Source: Devosia marina
GTDB taxonomy: Bacteria; Pseudomonadota; Alphaproteobacteria; Rhizobiales; Devosiaceae
Assembly (NCBI RefSeq): GCF_009758415.1
Contig: NZ_WQRF01000008.1
Span: 25,673 to 89,672, forward strand
Direction: 5' to 3'
Length of the DNA stretch: 64,000 bases
The position numbers and the translations under genes are program-made. The notes beneath the pieces were generated by a model. The model had not been told where the DNA came from, made no database searches, and saw only the letters and a program-made list of their open reading frames with translations. Shown piece by piece: positions 1-8,308 of this stretch; within the stretch, counting starts at the first letter, position 1, and the number at the start of each line of letters is the position of its first letter.

Positions 1-297
1 GAAATGGGGATGGTTCCTGAACATTCGTGCCGCGTCATCGTGCGTGTCGGCCTCGACGATGACATAGGCGGCGACGGCGTTGCGGGTGGGAGCTATACCC
101 TCTGGCGAAGCCAGCAGCGTCTTGCCGAGCGGCGCGCCCATATCGACGATGACGTGGCGGTGCCGCTCGACCCATTGTCCCCATTCGGTCATGGCGCGTT
201 GACTGCGCTCGGTCTTTTCGGCCTCTGGAAGGTTGTCCCAGGCCTTCTGCACTTCGGAATTCTGCGTGCCCATATAGAGAGCGAGAAAACGCGGCAT
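1..297 (-). CDS. YCII-related domain protein (3' end beyond window)
   Basis: The reading frame starts at an ATG at 297 with a good ribosome site (GGAGGAGCCGACC just before it) and runs off the left edge without a stop, so 99 codons are visible. The translation begins MPRFLALYMG and contains WVERHRHVIVDMGAPLG and AAYVIVEADTHDDAARMF, which looks like the small alpha/beta YCII-like or DGPF family. The biochemical role of these proteins is poorly known. Transcribed in the same direction as prs, whose stop is 76 bases away. The family call is by resemblance only. Confidence 0.7.
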   Translation of the reverse strand, partial: MPRFLALYMGTQNSEVQKAWDNLPEAEKTERSQRAMTEWGQWVERHRHVIVDMGAPLGKTLLASPEGIAPTRNAVAAYVIVEADTHDDAARMFRNHPHF

Positions 298-373
298 GGT
301 CGGCTCCTCCTGTGCTGGTGAGCACAGGATAACGCCAGATGGGTGCGGGGGGATAGGATTTGTGAACGCGACG

Positions 374-1306
374 CTAGTCGAAGAGGCTCGAGACGCTTTG
401 CTCGCTGGCGGTGCGGGCGATGGCCTCGCCGATCAGGGCATCGATCGACATCCGCCGGATATTGGCTGCGGCCTTGGTCGCATCGGTCTCCAGGATGGAA
501 TCGGTGACCACCAGTTCCTTGAGCTTGGAGGCAGCGATGCGTTCGGCAGCACCTTCGGAGAGCACGCCGTGGGTGATATAGGCGGAGACTTCCTTGGCAC
601 CGGCCTTGAGCAGGGCCTCGGCCGCATTGACCAGGGTGCCGCCGGAATCGACGATGTCGTCGATCATGATGCAGGTGCGGCCTTCGACTTCCCCGATGAT
701 GTTCATCACCTCGGACACGCCGGCGCGGGGGCGGCGCTTGTCGACGATGGCGAGGCTTGCGCCGATACGGCTGGCAACATTGCGGGCGCGGACCACGCCG
801 CCGACGTCGGGCGAAACGACCATGACGTTCTTGACGTCATAATTGTCGCGGATATCGCGCACCATGACGGGGGCAGCGGTCAGGTTGTCGGTGGGGATAT
901 CGAAGAAGCCCTGGATCTGGGCAGCGTGCAGATCGAGCGTCAGGACGCGGTTGGCGCCGGCTTCGGTGATCAGATTGGAGACCAGCTTGGCCGATATCGG
1001 CGTGCGGGGGGCTGATTTGCGATCCTGCCGGGCGTAGCCGAAATAGGGCAGGACGGCGGTAATGCGGCGGGCGGAGGAGCGGCGCAGCGCATCGGCGATG
1101 ATGAGCAGCTCCATCAGATTGTCATTGGCCGGGTAGCTGGTCGACTGGAGGATGAAGACATCCTCGCCGCGGACATTCTCGTGCACCTCGACATAGACTT
1201 CCTTGTCGGCGAAGCGTTTCACCGTGCAGTCGGTCAGGGGAAGTTCGAGGTAGCTGGCGACGGCCTGGGCCAGAGGTCGGTTGGAATTGCCGGTCACCAG
1301 CTTCAT
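374..1306 (-). CDS. prs: Ribose-phosphate pyrophosphokinase
   Basis: Makes PRPP from ribose 5-phosphate and ATP in the cytoplasm, feeding purine, pyrimidine, histidine, tryptophan and NAD synthesis. The 310-residue protein has the usual family length. It shows the conserved [15 protein letters not shown] segment (about 124-138), the [11 protein letters not shown] stretch (165-175) and the PRPP-binding loop DDIVDSGGT (216-224). The start [14 protein letters not shown] matches the normal N-terminus. It is a single gene with its own upstream region of about 120 bases before pgeF. Identification is firm. Confidence 0.97.
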   Translation of the reverse strand: MKLVTGNSNRPLAQAVASYLELPLTDCTVKRFADKEVYVEVHENVRGEDVFILQSTSYPANDNLMELLIIADALRRSSARRITAVLPYFGYARQDRKSAPRTPISAKLVSNLITEAGANRVLTLDLHAAQIQGFFDIPTDNLTAAPVMVRDIRDNYDVKNVMVVSPDVGGVVRARNVASRIGASLAIVDKRRPRAGVSEVMNIIGEVEGRTCIMIDDIVDSGGTLVNAAEALLKAGAKEVSAYITHGVLSEGAAERIAASKLKELVVTDSILETDATKAAANIRRMSIDALIGEAIARTASEQSVSSLFD

Positions 1307-1424
1307 GGACGCGATCCTGTCTCAACCGGTCCCGCAGGGAATGGGACCTTCCAGTTTCGCGGGCAGCTTTAGCGGCAAGTGTCCGGCGTGACAACGGCAC
1401 TTTGGGCTTAGCGGTAAATAAACC

Positions 1425-2186
1425 TCATGTCATTGCGATGACAGCGATCTGGCGGCCGGTCTTGGTCTGCTGGTGGGTGGCATAGCGATGGGAGAAGTAG
1501 CGCTCCGGGGCGGCGTAGGTGCAAATGCCAAGGTTCTCGACCGTGGCGATGCCGGCCGCGCGCAATTGGGCTTCAACAAAACCGGGCAAGTCGAAATGCG
1601 GCTTGCCGCCTGCGGGCGTGGTGAAGAAGGGCTCGCCTTCGGGGCTGATGGCGAGCAGGTCGGCCCGGAACCGGTCGCCCACTTCATAATTGGGGCCGGA
1701 AATAGTGGGGCCGATGGCGGTGCGGAGGCGGGCCGGGTCGGCGCCCAGGGCCACCATGGCGGCGATAGTGTTGAGGGCAATGCCTTCGGCCGCACCGCGC
1801 CAGCCGGCATGGGCGGCGCCGATGACACCGGCCTCGGGGTCGGCAAACAGGATTGGTGTGCAATCGGCGGTGAGAATGCCCAGGGCCAGGCCCGGTGTGG
1901 CGGTGACCAGGGCGTCGGCGTCGACGCTGCCGGGGGCCATGGGGCCGGTGAGGGTCTGGACGCGGGTGGAGTGGGTTTGCTTGAGGATATTGAGCGGACC
2001 GAGGCCGATGGTGTCGGCGACGATCTGGCGATTGGCCTCGACACGGGCCGGTTCGTCACCCATGGCGAGCGAGACATTGAGGCCGGCATGTTCGCCAGTG
2101 GAAACGCCACCGGCCCGACCGAAAAAACCGTGGCGGATCGTCGGGATGGCGGCAAGGGCCGGGGCCTGTTCGTGCGGGGCGGTCAT
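1425..2186 (-). CDS. pgeF: Peptidoglycan editing factor / purine nucleoside phosphorylase-like laccase-domain protein
   Basis: YfiH/PgeF family (laccase-domain fold). Known members act on adenosine and inosine, and in E. coli help remove L-Ser-containing muropeptide precursors. At 253 residues the length is normal. The metal-site motifs are visible: QTHS (70-73), TADCTP (106-111) and HAGWRG (126-131), giving the His-Cys-His zinc set. It is the last gene of a tight three-gene run lgt-midA-pgeF on the minus strand. Its ATG overlaps the preceding methyltransferase stop by 4 bases, so translation is probably coupled. Family call firm, physiological role less so. Confidence 0.9.
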   Translation of the reverse strand: MTAPHEQAPALAAIPTIRHGFFGRAGGVSTGEHAGLNVSLAMGDEPARVEANRQIVADTIGLGPLNILKQTHSTRVQTLTGPMAPGSVDADALVTATPGLALGILTADCTPILFADPEAGVIGAAHAGWRGAAEGIALNTIAAMVALGADPARLRTAIGPTISGPNYEVGDRFRADLLAISPEGEPFFTTPAGGKPHFDLPGFVEAQLRAAGIATVENLGICTYAAPERYFSHRYATHQQTKTGRQIAVIAMT

Positions 2187-3286
2187 GCAGCAAAGCCGGG
2201 TGGTTGCAGGCCGGGGCTGTGGGCGCAGAACACCTTGAACAGCTTGCCCATCTGGTCGGGTCCGACCAGCCGGTCATGGGCGGTGCGGATATCGTTGGCT
2301 GAGCCAGGATTGGCGCCGGAAAGGGCTGCGGCGCGCTCGCCGATGCCGAGACGGGTCAGGAATTCGCCCTGATTGGCCAGTGGCTGGGTGGCGAGGCCGG
2401 CGGCGCGGGCGACATTGCCCAGGGCGCCGAAATCGACATGGGCGGAAATGTCGGTTTCGCCGGGGGCTTCGAGCACATCGGCATAAGCGTGGCGGCGGAC
2501 GGCCTGGAGGGTGTCGCCGGTTTGCGTCGTGCCGTAGCCATAGTCGATGGCGAGGAGGGCGCCGCCCTGCTGGGCGATCACCTTGCCCAGGCGGGTGAGG
2601 ACTTCGGCTGCGGCAAAGCAGACCTCGAGCATGGTGTCGGGCGCGGCATTGGCCACCGCATCAGGCATGGAGGCGGGCGGAATGGGTGTGGGCGAGAGAC
2701 CAAAGGCGCGCTTGCCGTCCACAAGGCCGATCTGGCGCTCATGCCAGCCTTTTTCCTTGCGGACGAACTGTCGGATGGGCAGGGCGTCGAAGAATTCATT
2801 GGCGACGATGAGTACCGAACCGTCGTCAAAGCTCTCGAAATCCTGCAGCCATTTGGGGTCATAGACTTCGAGCCTGGCCTTTTGCTCGGCCATCAGCACC
2901 GGGCTGGTTTCGAACAGGCGGAGGTTCAGGGCATCGCGGAAGCCGGGGGCGCGGCAGGCGACGCGCAGGATATCGGCCATCAGCGTGCCGCGGCCGGGGC
3001 CGAGTTCGAGCAGGGTGAAGCTTTTGGGCTCGTCCATCTGCTGCCAGAGATTGACCAGCCAGAAGCCGATCAGCTCGCCGAACATCTGGGAAATTTCCGG
3101 CGCGGTGACGAAATCGCCCTTGGCGCCGAGCGGTTCGGCAGCGCGGTAATAGCCTTTGGACGGATGGGTGAGGCAGAGGCCCATATAGGTGGCAACCGAG
3201 ATCGGGCCGGAGGTGGCGATCTGCAAATCGATCTGCTGTTCCAGCGTCAGGCTGTCGAGCTTGGTTTGGGTGGGTTTTTCAATCAT
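2183..3286 (-). CDS. MidA/NDUFAF7-type SAM-dependent methyltransferase
   Basis: 367-residue protein of the COG1565 family. The mitochondrial relative NDUFAF7 methylates an arginine of a complex I subunit. Seen in sequence: the family hallmark GDFVTAPEISQMFGELIG (57-74) followed by the SAM loop LELGPGRGTL (93-102), and an acidic post-motif region. It lies between lgt and pgeF with 4-base ATGA overlaps at both ends, so the three genes form one operon. The bacterial substrate is not known. I infer a protein methyltransferase role from the family only. Confidence 0.9.
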   Translation of the reverse strand: MIEKPTQTKLDSLTLEQQIDLQIATSGPISVATYMGLCLTHPSKGYYRAAEPLGAKGDFVTAPEISQMFGELIGFWLVNLWQQMDEPKSFTLLELGPGRGTLMADILRVACRAPGFRDALNLRLFETSPVLMAEQKARLEVYDPKWLQDFESFDDGSVLIVANEFFDALPIRQFVRKEKGWHERQIGLVDGKRAFGLSPTPIPPASMPDAVANAAPDTMLEVCFAAAEVLTRLGKVIAQQGGALLAIDYGYGTTQTGDTLQAVRRHAYADVLEAPGETDISAHVDFGALGNVARAAGLATQPLANQGEFLTRLGIGERAAALSGANPGSANDIRTAHDRLVGPDQMGKLFKVFCAHSPGLQPPGFAA

Positions 3287-4107
3287 GGACGCAACGGGTT
3301 TTCGCGGCGGGTGGCCGCATAGATGACAAGGATCAGGCCGCCCAAGAGAATGGGGAGGCTGAGCACCTGGCCCATGGTGAGCCAGCCGCCATAGAGATAG
3401 CCAAGCTGCGCATCGGGCAGGCGGACGAATTCGACGGCAATACGCGAGAGCGCGTAGCCGATGGCGAAGATGCCGGCGACCAGACCGGGCTTCCTGAGCG
3501 CGTAGAACACATGGGTAGCGACGCGAATGACGAGGAAGAGCAAGAGGCCTTCGAGCGCGGCTTCGTAGAGCTGGCTGGGATGGCGGGCCAATTGCAGCGG
3601 ATCGGTGGGGAAGACGACGCCCCAGGGCGCGGTGGTGGGGGCGCCATAGAGCTCGGCATTGATGAAATTGGCCAGGCGCCCGAGCAGAATTCCGATGGTG
3701 GCGACGGCGCCGAGCAGGTCAAGGCTGGAGAGCCAGTTGCCGCCCTTTGAGCGGGTAAACAGGATCGCCGCCAGCATCAGGCCGAGCATGCCGCCATGAT
3801 AGGACATGCCGCCATCGAGCGTGTTGATGATCTGGGCTGGATTTTCCAGGTAATAGGGCAGGTTGTAGAACAGCACATAGCCCACGCGCCCGCCAATGAC
3901 GATGGCGAGCATGGCCCAGAAGGCGAAATCCCAGATCTCGCCGGCCTTGAAGGGCGGCGCGCCGCGATGCCAGAGGCGCTGATTGCGCAACAACAGATAG
4001 CCATAGCCGGCGCCCAGAATGACCCCGAACAGATAAGCCAGCGCATACCAGCGAATGGCGATGGGGCCGATGGCAATGGCAATGGGGTCGATATTGGGGA
4101 AGGGCAA
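3283..4107 (-). CDS. lgt: Prolipoprotein diacylglyceryl transferase (TTG start)
   Basis: Inner-membrane enzyme that moves diacylglycerol from phosphatidylglycerol to the lipobox cysteine, the first step of lipoprotein maturation. I chose the TTG at 4107, preceded by GGAG 8 bases away. It gives the usual N-terminus (L/M)PFPNIDPIAIAIGPIAIRW and a 274-residue protein. A longer frame upstream to 4287 exists but does not resemble the family. Signature motifs: HGGMLG (104-109) and GRLANFINAELYG (143-155). Several hydrophobic helices are evident. First gene of the lgt-midA-pgeF operon. Confidence 0.93.
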   Translation of the reverse strand: MPFPNIDPIAIAIGPIAIRWYALAYLFGVILGAGYGYLLLRNQRLWHRGAPPFKAGEIWDFAFWAMLAIVIGGRVGYVLFYNLPYYLENPAQIINTLDGGMSYHGGMLGLMLAAILFTRSKGGNWLSSLDLLGAVATIGILLGRLANFINAELYGAPTTAPWGVVFPTDPLQLARHPSQLYEAALEGLLLFLVIRVATHVFYALRKPGLVAGIFAIGYALSRIAVEFVRLPDAQLGYLYGGWLTMGQVLSLPILLGGLILVIYAATRRENPLRP

Positions 4108-4274
4108 GGCTCTGTCTCCGTGAGGCCGACCGGCATGCCGTTCGATTATGGCAGCACCGTGAGTGCCGTAACCCGATGCGGGCGGCGGTTCAAGGCGCGT
4201 CTGGGCGGAGGGGGTGCGCTGATGGACGGGCGGGGCGTTGTGAAGGTCCCGAACGTCCGAAGGTCTCACAAGCT

Positions 4275-4330
4275 CCCACCGCCCCAACCTACCCCTCCTC
4301 CTTCTTCAGGGGGAGGCCGGTGGGGGTGCT
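4275..4330. repeat. Palindromic intergenic repeat, family A (inverted copy, left of DUF559 gene)
   Basis: GC-rich hairpin-forming sequence. On the minus strand it reads ACCCCCACCGGCCTCCCCC, closely matching ACCCCCACCTAGCCTCCCCC on the plus strand at 4736. The copy is inverted relative to the one on the other side of the DUF559 gene. Confidence 0.75.
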
Positions 4331-4370
4331 CTTGCGCAAACACGATGCTAGTCTTGGCTGAGGAGCACCC

Positions 4371-4730
4371 ATGGTCGATCCTGTCACATTCGCCCGCAAG
4401 CTGCGGCAGGAGCAGACCCAGCCGGAGCGCCGCTTCTGGAAGCTGATCCGGGCCTGGCGCGACGCGGGCCTCCACTTGCGACGGCAGGCGCCCATCGGTC
4501 CCTATGTCGTGGACTTTGTCTGCAAGAGCCGAAAGCTCATCGTCGAAATCGACGGCGACACGCATTATTCCGGAGCCGGTGTGACGCATGACGCGCAGCG
4601 GACGGCATTCCTCGAACGGCGCGGGTATCGCGTGCTGCGGTTCACCAATGAGGATCTCATGCGGCGCGGAGAGGGTGTGTTTGTTTCGCTGACGGAAATT
4701 CTCGGTGAGCCGGGGGCTGAAGAGCCTTAG
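4371..4730 (+). CDS. DUF559 domain protein (Vsr-like restriction-fold nuclease)
   Basis: 119-residue cytoplasmic protein with the DUF559 pattern, N-terminal helix TQPERRFWKLIRAWR (16-30) and the nuclease core. Acidic residues of a PD-(D/E)xK-like site are present: D48 in VVDF, then E59 and D61/D63 in IVEIDGDTHY, followed by QRTAFLERRGYRVLRF. The fold is related to the very-short-patch-repair endonuclease Vsr. Cellular role unproven. The gene has no operon partner. It sits between inverted copies of the family A palindromic repeat (4275-4330 and 4733-4793), which may mean it spreads as a small cassette. Confidence 0.85.
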   Translation: MVDPVTFARKLRQEQTQPERRFWKLIRAWRDAGLHLRRQAPIGPYVVDFVCKSRKLIVEIDGDTHYSGAGVTHDAQRTAFLERRGYRVLRFTNEDLMRRGEGVFVSLTEILGEPGAEEP

Positions 4731-4732
4731 TG

Positions 4733-4793
4733 GATACCCCCACCTAGCCTCCCCCTGATGAGGGGGAGGGACGCATCGAGTTTGAGGGGGATT
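4733..4793. repeat. Palindromic intergenic repeat, family A (right of DUF559 gene)
   Basis: Starts ACCCCCACCTAGCC and contains a 9-bp stem, CCTCCCCCT (4748-4756) with AGGGGGAGG (4761-4769), around a GATG loop. Same family as 4275, 12355-12541, 42097, 49446 and 63441. Confidence 0.8.
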
Positions 4794-4811
4794 CGTGAAG
4801 GACAGTCGTGC

Positions 4812-5408
4812 CTAGGGGCGCGTCAAGCAGTTTGACTGCTCGGCGGCGAAAGCGTTGAAGACCGGCTCTCTACCTGGCCTAGTCTCAATCTGCAGGCCAG
4901 ACATAATGCTGCAGCCATTGTCGCTGCGCGCAAGCGGCCCTACCCCAAGGTTCGTTGAGAAGATGGGATCAGGGTTTCTTTCCTCATGGGTTCCATCAGC
5001 AACCAGCAACTGTCGTTCCTCTTTGAACGCGGACACAAAGTCCGCCTCTTCGACCGACGTCACGGGTGGAACGTTGAGACCTAATCGGACGTCGCACCTA
5101 CGTCGCTTGTCGTCGTATTCCCCTTCCACCAAGACAAACGAAGAATTGGGTAGCTGCCAGCTTTGCTCGTGCACCTCATGACCAGGCATCAATGGTGCAT
5201 CCAAGCCCTCTACGTTAACAGGAGCAACGCGCATGATCGAAGGTCCGAGGTCGGTTAGCCCTTGGGTGTTCAGCCTTTCGCTCTGCTCAATGGCGATGCG
5301 ACAGCGCGTCCAGAGTTGCCGCCACGCTTCTACATCCAGTTCGCCCGCCCGGGCTTCTGATGCAAGGCAGATAGCGATCGTCATCAGACAGAGGGAAGAA
5401 AAGCGCAC
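4812..5408 (-). CDS. Secreted hypothetical protein
   Basis: I do not recognise this protein. The GTG at 5408, preceded by GAGG, gives 198 residues beginning with a signal peptide (VRFSSLCLMTIAICLASEARA, cleavage likely after ARA). That supports this start over an ATG 23 codons upstream. The mature part has several cysteines (TRCRIAIEQ, RRCDVRLG, NGCSIM, SNCLTRP) that could pair in the periplasm. Its codons look less GC-biased than the neighbours. It is alone between a repeat and the divergent ubiK-like gene. Confidence 0.65.
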   Translation of the reverse strand: MRFSSLCLMTIAICLASEARAGELDVEAWRQLWTRCRIAIEQSERLNTQGLTDLGPSIMRVAPVNVEGLDAPLMPGHEVHEQSWQLPNSSFVLVEGEYDDKRRRCDVRLGLNVPPVTSVEEADFVSAFKEERQLLVADGTHEERNPDPIFSTNLGVGPLARSDNGCSIMSGLQIETRPGREPVFNAFAAEQSNCLTRP

Positions 5409-5596
5409 CTGTACCTCAAAGTGGAACCACAAGAGAACCTTGACCTCTTGTAAAATCCTAAAACCCGCTAGGGCCAAAAGCTGCCTGTCTCCTTACCACC
5501 CCAATCCTCCCCGCACCAATCCGCCGCACTGGTCATTGCCCCGCCCATCGCTTACATATCGGGGAACAGGAATTTTCCACGACACGGAGCCGTGCC

Positions 5597-5848
5597 ATGA
5601 ACCAGAACAACAAGATTTTTGACGGGTTGGGCCGGGTGATGAATGAGGCGGCCGGGGTGGCTGATGGGGTGCGGCGGGAGGTGGAAACCGTCGTGAAGGC
5701 CCAGGCGACGCGGATCGTCAATGACATGGACCTGGTCAAGCGTGAGGATTTCGACGCGCTGCGCGAGCTGGTGCAGGTGCAGGGCGAGGAAATCGAGGCG
5801 CTGCGCAAGGAGCTGGCGGCCCTGCGCGGCGACAAGCCGGCCAGCTAG
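5597..5848 (+). CDS. ubiK: Accessory factor UbiK family protein (BMFP/DUF526)
   Basis: 83-residue protein. The first half is amphipathic (FDGLGRVMNEAAGVADGVRR), the second a coiled coil (DFDALRELVQVQGEEIEALR) ending KELAALRGD, which is the hallmark of the YqiC/UbiK family. In gammaproteobacteria UbiK promotes ubiquinone assembly together with UbiJ. Brucella BMFP is the structural prototype and binds membranes. It lies 12 bases before the metallophosphoesterase gene and may share its transcript. The family call is good; the ubiquinone role in this organism is inference. Confidence 0.85.
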   Translation: MNQNNKIFDGLGRVMNEAAGVADGVRREVETVVKAQATRIVNDMDLVKREDFDALRELVQVQGEEIEALRKELAALRGDKPAS

Positions 5849-5860
5849 GCGGGCCAGGCG

Positions 5861-6586
5861 ATGCGGATCGCGGTTCTCTCCGATATTCATGGCAATGTGC
5901 CGGCGCTGGACGCGGTGCTGGAGGATATCGAGCGGCATGGGGTCGAGGCGATTGTGTGCCTGGGCGACCATGTGAGTGGACCGATCGATCCGGCCGGGGC
6001 GGCCGAGCGGGTGATGGCGCTGGACGCCACTGCCATTCGCGGCAATCACGATCGCTGGGTGGTGGACCCCTCGCTGCGGCACGAGCCTTGGTCGGTGGAT
6101 GAATATGCGCGGGCGCAATTGAGCGCGCACCAGATGGGGTGGCTGGCGAGCCTGCCGGCGACAGCCAAGCTGGGCGATGCGGTGTTCCTGTGCCACGGCA
6201 CGCCGAGCAGTGACGAAAAGCCCTGGCTCGACAATTTCTTTGATGGGCGGAACACGGTGCTGCCCTCGGAGGCCGAGGTGGAGCGCGAGGCCGTGGGGCT
6301 CGACCAGCCGGTGATCCTGTGCGGGCATACCCATATTGCGCGCACGCTGCGCCTGAGCGACGGGCGCTTGCTGGTCAATCCCGGTTCGGTCGGGATGCAG
6401 ATGGTGCGCGGTTCGCCCGACGCGCATTATGCCATTGTCGAGCGGCGGCTGGGCAAATGGCAGACGGCGCTGATTTCGGTGCCCTATGATACCGAGGCCG
6501 CCGCGCGGCTGGCCAAGGAAAACGGATTTGCCGATTGGGGCGATGCGATCCGCTTCGGTTGGGTCGGGCCGGAGAGCCTGGGGTAG
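5861..6586 (+). CDS. Metallophosphoesterase (YfcE/MJ0936-like)
   Basis: 241-residue cytoplasmic protein with a complete calcineurin-like metal site: SDIHGN (7-12), CLGDHVSG (33-40), RGNHD (60-64), HGTP and CGHTHIA. It also carries the PGSVG turn typical of this subfamily. Relatives hydrolyse phosphodiesters or phosphomonoesters, but the natural substrate of this protein cannot be read from sequence. Follows the ubiK-like gene by 12 bases. Family firm, substrate unknown. Confidence 0.88.
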   Translation: MRIAVLSDIHGNVPALDAVLEDIERHGVEAIVCLGDHVSGPIDPAGAAERVMALDATAIRGNHDRWVVDPSLRHEPWSVDEYARAQLSAHQMGWLASLPATAKLGDAVFLCHGTPSSDEKPWLDNFFDGRNTVLPSEAEVEREAVGLDQPVILCGHTHIARTLRLSDGRLLVNPGSVGMQMVRGSPDAHYAIVERRLGKWQTALISVPYDTEAAARLAKENGFADWGDAIRFGWVGPESLG

Positions 6587-6627
6587 GCGGGCTCCGAGAT
6601 ATCGCTTAAGCGCGAAGCGCAGGGGCG

Positions 6628-6712
6628 GCGCCGCCATTCGAGCCTAGCTCTCATGGCCTTCTTCTTTAAAATCTCCCCACAGGGGAGATTTTGCCTGCGG
6701 CACGAGTCGAAG
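6628..6712. repeat. Palindromic intergenic repeat, family B
   Basis: Contains CCGCCATTCGAGCCTAGCTC then a hairpin AAAATCTCCCC-ACA-GGGGAGATTTT and TGCCTGCGG. The head recurs at 24846 with one mismatch, while the hairpin stem there is a different sequence of similar shape. Confidence 0.75.
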
Positions 6713-6752
6713 TGTGCAAAAGCACCGTTTCGAGACAGGCTGGCCGGGCGCT

Positions 6753-6768
6753 TTAACGGCTCGTTAAC
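6753..6768. promoter_or_regulatory. CtrA-type box TTAA-N7-TTAAC
   Basis: Exact match to the alphaproteobacterial CtrA consensus (TTAACGGCTCGTTAAC), about 207 bases upstream of the YbjN-family gene. The spacing and both half sites are seen directly. Function is inference. Confidence 0.5.
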
Positions 6769-6974
6769 CATGGCGGCCCAATCATCATCCACAAGAGAAT
6801 GGTGTTCTCCGATCCCGTCGCGTCCCCTGAATCAGAGACGCAGTGTAGGGTTCAGACATGGAGGACGATTCTTGAGGCCGTCGCGTTGGCGGTGTTGTTC
6901 TCCAAGCGTACCCCTAGAGTGGTGGCCCCAAGGGCTGCGTGGACGAAAACGCCTTCCAAGGACGGACGATCTAT

Positions 6975-7475
6975 ATGTCCCTGATTGAATATGAGCCCGA
7001 CCGCGTCTCCCATCCGGTGGACCTTGTCGAGCACATCGCCTCGATCAACGACTGGAATTTCGAGCGGCAGGATGCCGACGAGATTTCCATTTCCGTGCGC
7101 GGGGGGTGGAGCGATTATCACGTCTCGTTCAACTGGATGGAAGATCTGGAAAGCCTGCATATCGCCTGCGCTTTCGATCTGAAGGCACCTGAGGGGCGGC
7201 GGGCCGAAATCAAGCAGTTGATCAGCCTGATCAACGAGCAGCTCTGGATCGGGCATTTCGACATCTGGAACAAGGAAGGCGTGGTCCTGTTCCGCAATTC
7301 GCACCTGCTCACGGGCGGGGCCGATGTTTCGCCGCAACAATGCGAGGCCCTGCTGCGTTCTGCTACTGATAGTTGCGATCTCTACTATCAAGCGTTTCAG
7401 TTCGTCGTCTGGGCCGGCAAGTCGGCCGCCGATGCACTGAGCCATGTGATGTTCGAGACAGTAGGCGAAGCATAA
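6975..7475 (+). CDS. YbjN domain-containing protein
   Basis: 166 residues beginning MSLIEYEPDRVSHPVDLVEH. The pattern FERQDADEISISVRGGWSDYHVSF, then LHIACAFDLK, then LLGG-like and QAFQFVVW near the end, is that of the YbjN family (type III secretion chaperone-like fold), common and well conserved in Hyphomicrobiales. Function is not established. I used the ATG at 6975. A GTG 12 codons upstream (6939) is possible. The stop TAA shares one base with the proC start (TAATG), so the two are translationally coupled. Confidence 0.8.
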   Translation: MSLIEYEPDRVSHPVDLVEHIASINDWNFERQDADEISISVRGGWSDYHVSFNWMEDLESLHIACAFDLKAPEGRRAEIKQLISLINEQLWIGHFDIWNKEGVVLFRNSHLLTGGADVSPQQCEALLRSATDSCDLYYQAFQFVVWAGKSAADALSHVMFETVGEA

Positions 7476-8299
7476 TGAGTGCACATTTGCGGACTTTGGG
7501 TCCCGTCATGCTGGTTGGCGCCGGCAAGATGGGCATGGCGCTGGCGCGCGGCTGGCTCGATGCCGGGCTGCCGGGTAGCAATCTGGTGCTGGTCGATCCA
7601 GCGCCGAGCGATGCGGCCAAGGCCCTGGCGGCCGATTATGAGCTGACGATTCATGCCGAGGCGGTCGGGCTGGACCCCAATGTGCTGGTGCTGGCGGTCA
7701 AGCCGCAGATCATCGGCGATGTGATGGAGGGGCTCAAGCAAGCCGTCGGCCCGCAGACGCTGGTGCTTTCTATTGCCGCCGGGATTTCCATTGCGACGCT
7801 GTCGGCGGGGCTGGATACCGGGCGGGTGGTGCGCACCATGCCCAATACGCCGGCGCAGATCGGCAAGGGCGTGACCGGCGCCGTGGCCGGCCCGGATGTG
7901 GGCACTGACGACCGGGCGGCGACCGATGCGCTGCTCTCGGCGGCGGGGCAGGTGGCTTGGTTCGACGCCGAAAGCGATCTCGATGCGGTCACGGCGGTGT
8001 CCGGCTCGGGCCCGGCCTATGTGTTCAACCTGGTCGAAGCGCTGGCGGCGGCCGGGGTCAAGCAAGGCCTGCCGGATCACGTGGCGATGCAATTGGCGCG
8101 GCAGACGGTGATCGGCGCGGCGGCGCTGATGGAGGCCGATCCGGCCCCGGCGGGCGTGCTGCGGCAGAACGTGACCTCGCCCAATGGCACGACGGCGGCG
8201 GCGCTGGCCGTGCTGATGGCCGATGACGGGCTGACACCGCTGATGGAACGGGCCGTGAATGCCGCCCGCAAGCGCAGCGAAGAGCTGGGGCGCGGCTGA
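7475..8299 (+). CDS. proC: Pyrroline-5-carboxylate reductase
   Basis: Last step of proline synthesis: reduces 1-pyrroline-5-carboxylate with NAD(P)H. The 274-residue product is family length. The N-terminal Rossmann loop is VGAGKMGMALARGW (14-27). Mid-protein VLAVKPQ, RTMPNTPAQIGKG and the C-terminal dimer domain SGSGPAYVFNLVEALAAAG and VTSPNGTT are all present. The start at 7475 overlaps the YbjN stop by one base. A longer frame upstream lacks family resemblance. Identification firm. Confidence 0.95.
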   Translation: MSAHLRTLGPVMLVGAGKMGMALARGWLDAGLPGSNLVLVDPAPSDAAKALAADYELTIHAEAVGLDPNVLVLAVKPQIIGDVMEGLKQAVGPQTLVLSIAAGISIATLSAGLDTGRVVRTMPNTPAQIGKGVTGAVAGPDVGTDDRAATDALLSAAGQVAWFDAESDLDAVTAVSGSGPAYVFNLVEALAAAGVKQGLPDHVAMQLARQTVIGAAALMEADPAPAGVLRQNVTSPNGTTAAALAVLMADDGLTPLMERAVNAARKRSEELGRG

Positions 8300-8308
8300 C
8301 GCCTGAGT

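Noticed and set aside
296..1015. Long plus-strand frame opposite prs
   Set aside because: Shadow of the prs gene; composition is G/D/A-rich read-through with no family resemblance and no ribosome site.
5552..6637. 361-codon minus-strand frame opposite ubiK and the phosphoesterase gene
   Set aside because: The plus-strand products have clear motifs; the minus product is a His/Arg/Pro-rich shadow.
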